From Ptiloglossa arizonensis (lineage: Eukaryota > Arthropoda > Insecta > Hymenoptera > Colletidae), in the NCBI RefSeq assembly GCF_051014685.1, contig NW_027478401.1, positions 744,001-808,000 of the forward strand: a stretch of 64,000 nt of DNA. Direction: 5' to 3'. The notes beneath the pieces were generated by a model that had not been told where the DNA came from, searched no databases, and saw only the letters and a program-made list of their open reading frames with translations. How positions within the stretch are numbered: position 1 is the first letter of the stretch; each line of letters starts with the position of its first letter. A program made the translations under genes and the position numbers. This document shows, piece after piece, positions 58,482-64,000 of the stretch.

Positions 58482-60208
58482 AAATCACCAACCTCAACCA
58501 TTCGCAAATCGTACATGAAAACATAGAGAAAGTTTATATATATCATAACGAAATTAAAATTAACGTAATCCTTAATCCTTCCGACATTAAGAGTGATCTG
58601 GACAAAGCTAACCGACTCATAGACAACATTAAAACCACATGTAAAGACTGCAACAACATCAACACAGCATACCTAACAGAAAAACTCCATAAATTAAACA
58701 CCGAGTACACACGCCTTAGCACACTTTTACACCGACGCGCCAAACGAGGAATTCTAAACATAATAGGCTCCGCTTCTAAGGCCCTCTTCGGAACTCTTGA
58801 CGAAGAAGACCTTACCCTAATAAATCAAAACATTGATAAATTGTTCGACGAAAACGCGAAACTTTCGAAAATTATACGAAACCAAACAGCCACGTTCCGG
58901 ACTATCCTTAACAGCCAAACCCTCCCACATTTCATCCAACAATACGAAAAATTCACCCTTGACACACGCGACACAGAGAAAACACTTGGACTACTTTTAC
59001 TAGCTGAAATTATAATCACAGACATTAGAGAAAACATCGACAACTTACAAGAGACGATCACTTTAGGGAAACACGGCATCATACGACAAAAAATCATTGA
59101 CCCAACACAATTCATGGACGCATACGGAAAAATCTTACATACACACCTAATCGTATCTCATATATCACCCGAACCGCATAATTTTCAAACACTAATCGAT
59201 ATCAGCCAGCTCAAAATTTACCTAACAAATCAAAAAATCATTTATTCGATCATCATCCCTATATTAGAAGAAAACGAATGGACGCACACTAAACTATACA
59301 CTATCCCATACAAAAAGGGATCCACTTTTGTAGCCCCCTTACTAAAACACGAACATTTATTGAAAGCATCAGGACAATTTATACCCATCGATATCGCTTA
59401 CTTAGATCATTATTGTAAACCGACTAGTCTCGCTAAAATTTGTAAACGCACCCAACCTACGCAGAACACTAACGCTTTAGAATGCACCGACCACAACGAA
59501 TGCTTGCTAACCATCTTCAAAATTCAAGAACTCACTTTCCTACCGATGTACGCGCCTAACTCATATATTGTCATACCAGAACACACCGTCACTATTACCT
59601 CACTTTGTAACCGAGAGGAACAATTTATAATTAGCCAACCTGTCAAACTCACCAGCAATGAAGATTGCACCTTTTTGTATAACGACAATGTAATGAAAGT
59701 TGGAGGTACCACGCACTCAGTCAATACAACAGTTCAAAATTACACTCTCGGAAAAGATTTAACTCAATTGGAATTAGATAAACTTGAAACATTACCCATA
59801 GTACCCAGAGTAACTCCAGATTTCAAAGCCTACGTAAATAATCTAAATAACATCGAAACTCAACTCAGCGACCTCTCCTACGAACACAGAATCAAGTCAA
59901 CTAAAGCAATATCCATCTCAATTATAACATATTTAGGATACGGAACCATAATTACCGTCATTTTATTCATTTTATACAAGTGTAAAATCTGCTCACTTTT
60001 AGGACGCCATATATTACCAAATATTTGTGTAAAAATCTGCTGCCAGGAGAATATTCAAACCAATAGTCCTCCGCAATACAGAGACGTACGATATTCAAGC
60101 CCTTTAAACGACAACGAACTACAGACTCCATGGACCACCATCCCGCAGACTCACGAATCATCACAAAGACGGAAAATTGTTCGATTTCTGGAACCTAATC
60201 GAATCTAA
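58409..60208 (+). CDS. env: Env glycoprotein, baculovirus F-like (errantivirus env)
   Basis: The open frame follows a stop at 58406-58408 and overlaps the end of pol, for up to 599 codons. The family is recognised from a furin-type RAKR site (58736-58747) followed at once by a Gly-led hydrophobic stretch GILNIIGSASKALFG, the fusion-peptide arrangement of insect errantivirus and baculovirus F proteins. Further on are several Cys pairs, N-glycosylation sites and a membrane segment about 59909-59977, followed by a Cys-rich cytoplasmic tail. Such proteins sit in membranes and mediate fusion. No in-frame ATG and no signal peptide occur before the cleavage site. A splice acceptor (polypyrimidine run then CAG at 58460-58462) opens exactly in this frame, so the start is probably supplied by a spliced leader exon, or is lost. 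The next frame-compatible start is far downstream. Confidence 0.8.
   Translation, partial: QNTLSTWKSTKTLSFTFQAKTRGLEITNLNHSQIVHENIEKVYIYHNEIKINVILNPSDIKSDLDKANRLIDNIKTTCKDCNNINTAYLTEKLHKLNTEYTRLSTLLHRRAKRGILNIIGSASKALFGTLDEEDLTLINQNIDKLFDENAKLSKIIRNQTATFRTILNSQTLPHFIQQYEKFTLDTRDTEKTLGLLLLAEIIITDIRENIDNLQETITLGKHGIIRQKIIDPTQFMDAYGKILHTHLIVSHISPEPHNFQTLIDISQLKIYLTNQKIIYSIIIPILEENEWTHTKLYTIPYKKGSTFVAPLLKHEHLLKASGQFIPIDIAYLDHYCKPTSLAKICKRTQPTQNTNALECTDHNECLLTIFKIQELTFLPMYAPNSYIVIPEHTVTITSLCNREEQFIISQPVKLTSNEDCTFLYNDNVMKVGGTTHSVNTTVQNYTLGKDLTQLELDKLETLPIVPRVTPDFKAYVNNLNNIETQLSDLSYEHRIKSTKAISISIITYLGYGTIITVILFILYKCKICSLLGRHILPNICVKICCQENIQTNSPPQYRDVRYSSPLNDNELQTPWTTIPQTHESSQRRKIVRFLEPNRI
58451..58462 (+). 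promoter_or_regulatory. candidate splice acceptor for env mRNA
   Basis: TTTACCTTCCAG is a good polypyrimidine-AG acceptor inside the last codons of pol. The next base begins a codon of the env frame. It pairs logically with the leader donor at 53824/53825. No splicing evidence is available from sequence alone. Confidence 0.45.
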
Positions 60209-60217
60209 GAACGGGGA
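60207..60217 (+). promoter_or_regulatory. polypurine tract for plus-strand priming
   Basis: AAGAACGGGGA directly precedes the right LTR, the position of the plus-strand primer in LTR elements. One C interrupts the purine run. It overlaps the last bases of the env stop codon. Confidence 0.65.
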
Positions 60218-60647
60218 TGTGAGGACCACCTAGCACGCCGATAAGACCGCCACGAAACCCAAACACCAGGATCACCGATAACCAAAAAATCATGTATATA
60301 AGCCGCCGCCCTCTTAATAAATGGCATTGATTGTTCAACCTTACTCGAGTGTGAATCTCTGTCCGTCACCCGCTACGCACCTTTTAATTATTACGCCGGT
60401 TCGCCGTTATACATTCTACGGAAGTATTTCGTTAAAGCAGTCACTTTCGCTAGCCACATATTCTCTACGGAGGTATTCGCCTAAAGCCGTGAAATTCGGT
60501 ATCTATTCAATTATTCTACGGAGTAAAGACTTCGTTGAGCCGTTTCACCCAAGTGATTCTGTTGCGATCCCGTGCATTTTAGTGCGTGAGTGAAAGAGTT
60601 TCTCGTGTTTATATTTTTATTCGTCGCTCCGATTCGGTCCCGTGACA
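60218..60647 (+). repeat. 3' long terminal repeat
   Basis: This matches 53260-53689 except at 60330, 60493, 60494 and 60534. It carries TATA at 60295-60301 and AATAAA at 60316-60321, the likely polyadenylation signal of the element RNA. It ends TGACA, followed by the right ATAT target duplication. Confidence 0.95.
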
Positions 60648-63600
60648 ATATCTTCGTTTCTCCGTTTCATTCTTCGTTTCTGCGTTTCTTTCTTCGTTTC
60701 CCCGTTTCTTTCTTTGTTTCTCCGTTTCTTTCTTCATTTCTCCGTTTATTTCTTCGTTTCTCCGTTTCATTCTTCGTTTCTGCGTTTCATTGTTCGTTTC
60801 TCCGTTTCTTTGTTCGTTTCTCCGTTTCTTTGTTCGTTTCTCCGTTTATTTCTTCGTTTCTCCATTTGTTTCTCCGTTTCTCAGTCCCTTTCTTCGTTTC
60901 TCCGTTTCTTTGTTCGTTTCTCCGTTTCTTTCTTCGTTTCTCCGTTTCTTTCTTCGTTTCTCCGTTTCCTTGTTCGTTTCTCCGTTTATTTCTTCGTTTC
61001 TCCATTCATTTCTCCGTTTCTTCCTTCGTTTCTCCGTTTCTTTCTTCGTTTCTCCGTTTCTTTCTTCGTTTCTCCGTTTCTTTCTTCGTTTCTCCTTTCT
61101 TTCATCGTTTCTTCGTTTCTCCGTTTCTTTCTTCGTTTCTCCGTTTATATCTTCGTTTCTCCATTTATTTCTCCGTTTCTTTCTTCGTTTCTACGTTTCT
61201 TTCTTCGTTTCTGCGTTTCTTTCTTCGTTTCTCCGTTTCTTTCTTCGCTTCTCCGTTTCTTTCTTCCTTTCTCCGTTTCTTCCTTCGTTTCTCCGTTTCT
61301 TTGTTCGTTTCTCCGTTTCTTTCTTCGTTTCTCCGTTTCTTTCTACGTTTCTCCGTTTATTTCTTCGTTTCTCCATTCATTTCTCCGTTCCTCCGTTTCT
61401 TTCTTCGTTTCTCCGTTTCTTTCTTCGTTTCTCCGTTTCTTTGTTCGTTTCTCCGTTTCTTTCTTCGTTTCTCCGTTGCTTTCTTCGTTTCTCCGTTTCT
61501 TTCTTCGTTTCACCGTTTCTTTCTTCATTTCTCCGTTTATTTCTTCGTTTCTCCATTTATTTCTCCGTTTCTCCGTTTGTTTCTCCGTTTCTTTCTTCGT
61601 TTCTCCGTTTCTTTCTTCGTTTCTCCGTTTCTTTCTTCGTTTCTCCGTTTCTTTCTTCGTTTCTCCGTTTCTTTCTTCGTTTCTCCGTTTCCTTCTTCGT
61701 TTCTCCGTTTATTTCTTCGTTTCTCCATTCATTTCTCCGTTCCTCCGTTTCATTCTTCGTTTCTCCGTTTCTTTGTTCGTCTCTCCGTCTCTTTCTTCGT
61801 TTCTCCGTTTCTTTGTTCGTTTCTCCGTTTCTTTCTTCGTTTCTCCGTTTCTTTCTTCGTTTCTCCGTTTATTTCTTCGTTTCTCCGTTACCTTGTTCGT
61901 TTCTCCGTTTATTTCTTTGTTTCTCCATTTATTTCTCGGCTTCTTTCTTCGCTTCTCCGCTTCATTCTTCTTTTCACCGCTTCTTTCTTCGTTTATCCGT
62001 TTCTTTCTTCGTTTCTCCGTTTCTTTCTTTGTTTCTCCGTTTCTTTCTTCATTTCTCCGTCTATTTCTTCGTTTCTCCGTTTCATTCTTCGTTTCTGCGT
62101 TTCAATGTTTGTTTCTCTGTTTCTTTCTTCGTTTCTCCGTTTCTCGGTTTATTTCTTCGTTTCTCCGTTTCTTTCTCCGTTTCTCTGTTTCTTTCTTCGT
62201 TTGTCCGTTTATTTCTTCGTTACTCCGTTTCTTTCTTCGTTTCTACGTTTATAGCTTCGTTTCTCCATTTATTTCCCCGTTTCTTTCTTCGTTTCTCCGT
62301 TTCTTTCTTCGTTTCTCCGTTTATTTCTTTGTTTCTCCATTTATTTCTCGGCTTCTTTCTTCGTTTCTCCGCTTCATTCTTCTTTTCACCGCTTCTTTCT
62401 TCGTTTATCCGTTTCTTTCTTCGTTTCTCCGTTTCTTTCTTTGTTTCTCCGTTTCTTTCTTCATTTCTCCGTTTATTTCTTCGTTTCTCCGTTTCATTGT
62501 TCGTTTCTGCGTTTCATTGTTCGTTTCTCTGTTTCTTTCTTCGTTTCTCCGTTTCTTTCTCCGTTTCGCGGTTTATTTCTTCGTTTCTCCGTTTCTCTGT
62601 TTCTTTCTTCGTTTGTCCGTTTATTTCTTCGTTACTCCGTTTCTTTCTTCGTTTCTCCGTTTATATCTTCGTTTCTCCATTTATTTCCCCGTTTCTTTCT
62701 TCGTTTCTCCGTTTCATTCTTCGTTTCTCCGTTTCTGTCTTCGTTTCTCCGTTTCTCTGTTCGTCTCTCCGATTCTTTCTTTGTTTCTCCGTTTCTTTCT
62801 TCATTTCTCCGTTCATATCTTCGTTTCTCCGTTTCATTCTTCGTTTCTGCGTTTCTTTCTTCGTTTCTCCGTTTCTTTCTTTGTTTCTCCGTTTCTTTCT
62901 TCATTTCTCCGTTTATTCCTTCGTTTCTCCGTTTCATTCTTCGTTTCTGCGTTTCATTGTTCGTTTCTCTGTTGCTTTCAACGTTTCTCCGTTTCTTTCT
63001 CCGTTTCTCGGTTTATTTCTTCGTTTCTCCGTTTCTTTCTCCGTTTCTCTGTTTCTTTCTTCGTTTCTCCGTTTATTTCTTCGTTTCTCCGTTTCTTTCT
63101 TCGTTTCTCCGTTTATATCTTCGTTGCTCTATTTATTTCCCCGTTTCTTTCTTCGTTTCTCCGTTTCATTCTTCGTTTCTCCGTTTCTTTCTTCGTTTCT
63201 CCGTTCCTTTGTTCGTCTCTCCGATTCTTTCTTTGTTTCTCCGTTTCTTTCTTCATTTCTCCGTTAATATCTTCGTTTCTCCGTTTCATTCTTCGTTTCT
63301 GCGTTTCATTGTTCGTTTCTCCGTTTCTTTCTTCGTTTCTCCGTTCCATTGTTCGTTTCTCCGTTTCTTTCTTCGTTTCTTTCTTCGTTTCTCCGTTTAT
63401 TTCTTCATTTTTCCGTTTCTTCTCCGTTTCTCCGTTTCTTTCTTCGTTTCTCCGTTTATTTCTTCGGTTCTCCATTTCTTTCTTCGTTTCTCCGTTTCTT
63501 TGTTCGTTTCTCCGTTTCTTTCTTCGCTTCTTCGTTTCTTTCTTCGTTTCTCCGTTTATTTCTTCGTTCCTCCGTTTCTTTCTCCGTTTCTCCGTTTCTT

Positions 63601-64000
63601 TCTTCGTTTCTCCGTTTATTTCCTCGTTTCTCCATTTATTTCTCCGTTTCTCCGTTTCTTTCTTCGTTTCTCCGTCTCTTTCTTCGTTTCTCCGTTTCTT
63701 TTTCCGTTTTTCGGTTTATTTCTTCGTTTCTCCATTTATTTCTCCGTTTCTTTCTTCGTTTCTCCGTTTGTTTCTTCGTTTCTCCGATTCTTTCTTCGAT
63801 TCTCCGTTTCTTTCTTCGTTTCTCCGTTTCATTCTTCGTTTCTCCGTTTCTTTACTCGTTTCTCCGTTTATTTCTTCGTTTCTCCGTTTCTTTCTTCGTT
63901 TCTCCGTTTCTTTCTTCGTTTCTCCGTTTCTATCATCGTTTCTCCGTTTCTTTCTTCGTTTCTCCGTTTCTCTCTTCGATTCTCCGTTTATTTCATCGTT
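60648..64000 (+). repeat. 20-bp satellite, continuation of the main array to the window end
   Basis: This is the same monomer and orientation as before the retrotransposon, beginning with the second ATAT. The part from about 61400 to 62297 is a near-identical copy of 52260-53150 (offset 9,147, about 21 bases less upstream of an indel near 52594), sharing rare variants such as TTTCAATGTTTG and TTTATAGCTTCG. No gene is present. The array runs off the window end. Confidence 0.95.

Larger units (their letters stand above)
53260..60647 (+). mobile_element. complete LTR retrotransposon, Ty3/gypsy errantivirus type with gag, pol and env
   Basis: The element is 7,388 bases, bounded by 430-bp LTRs that start TG and end CA, and flanked by ATAT target duplications. 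The order is LTR, primer binding site, gag, pol (protease, reverse transcriptase, RNase H, integrase), env, purine tract, LTR. Pol domain order with integrase last, the errantivirus-style Env and the ATAT target point to the gypsy/17.6/297 group. The two LTRs differ at four sites (53372, 53535, 53536 and 53576), about 0.9%, so insertion was recent. gag and pol are open throughout. Its composition is balanced, unlike the surrounding satellite. Confidence 0.95.

Overview
The window looks like a nuclear scaffold of an insect, most probably a hymenopteran. It is dominated by one satellite DNA family, bordered by mitochondrial DNA copied into the nucleus (NUMT), and interrupted by one young env-bearing Ty3/gypsy (errantivirus-type) retrotransposon. 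The taxon is inferred from the AT-rich insect-style COX1/COX2/ND2 sequences, the invertebrate mitochondrial code and the COX2-tRNA-Lys-tRNA-Asp order. Order-level placement is tentative. I see no host protein-coding gene.

Layout. 1-3372 is a collinear mitochondrial segment on the minus strand, ND2 > COX1 > tRNA-Leu(UUR) > COX2 > tRNA-Lys > tRNA-Asp. COX1 carries two in-frame stops, ND2 a stop and a frameshift, and COX2 is open but has lost the electron-entry tryptophan, so this is a decayed nuclear copy. 3373-5067 is a first satellite block made of two head-to-head arms. 5068-5795 is a second ND2 fragment in the opposite orientation. 5796-7113 is ordinary-looking nuclear DNA with a degenerate 540-bp-offset direct repeat. 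7114-7331 is a third ND2 fragment. 7332-53259 and 60648-64000 are the main satellite array. 53260-60647 is the retrotransposon, inserted in the array with a 4-bp ATAT target duplication.

The satellite has a 20-bp monomer, CGTTTCTCCGTTTCTTTCTT, almost purely pyrimidine on one strand except for the G of regularly spaced CpGs. The three forward frames are largely free of stops, which creates very long but meaningless reading frames (up to about 5,200 codons). The array is built of higher-order duplications (periods of about 1.43, 1.75, 4.0, 6.2-6.4 and 10.4-10.6 kb). Twice it flips strand at the same AAACGTTT junction.

The retrotransposon has 430-bp LTRs differing at 4 sites, a primer binding site, open gag and pol frames linked by a likely -1 frameshift at AAATTTT, a third open frame for a baculovirus-F-like envelope protein, and a purine tract. 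Gag would form the particle, Pol would supply protease, reverse transcriptase, RNase H and integrase, and Env would be made from a spliced RNA. The element looks recent and structurally complete, but Env has no obvious start codon.
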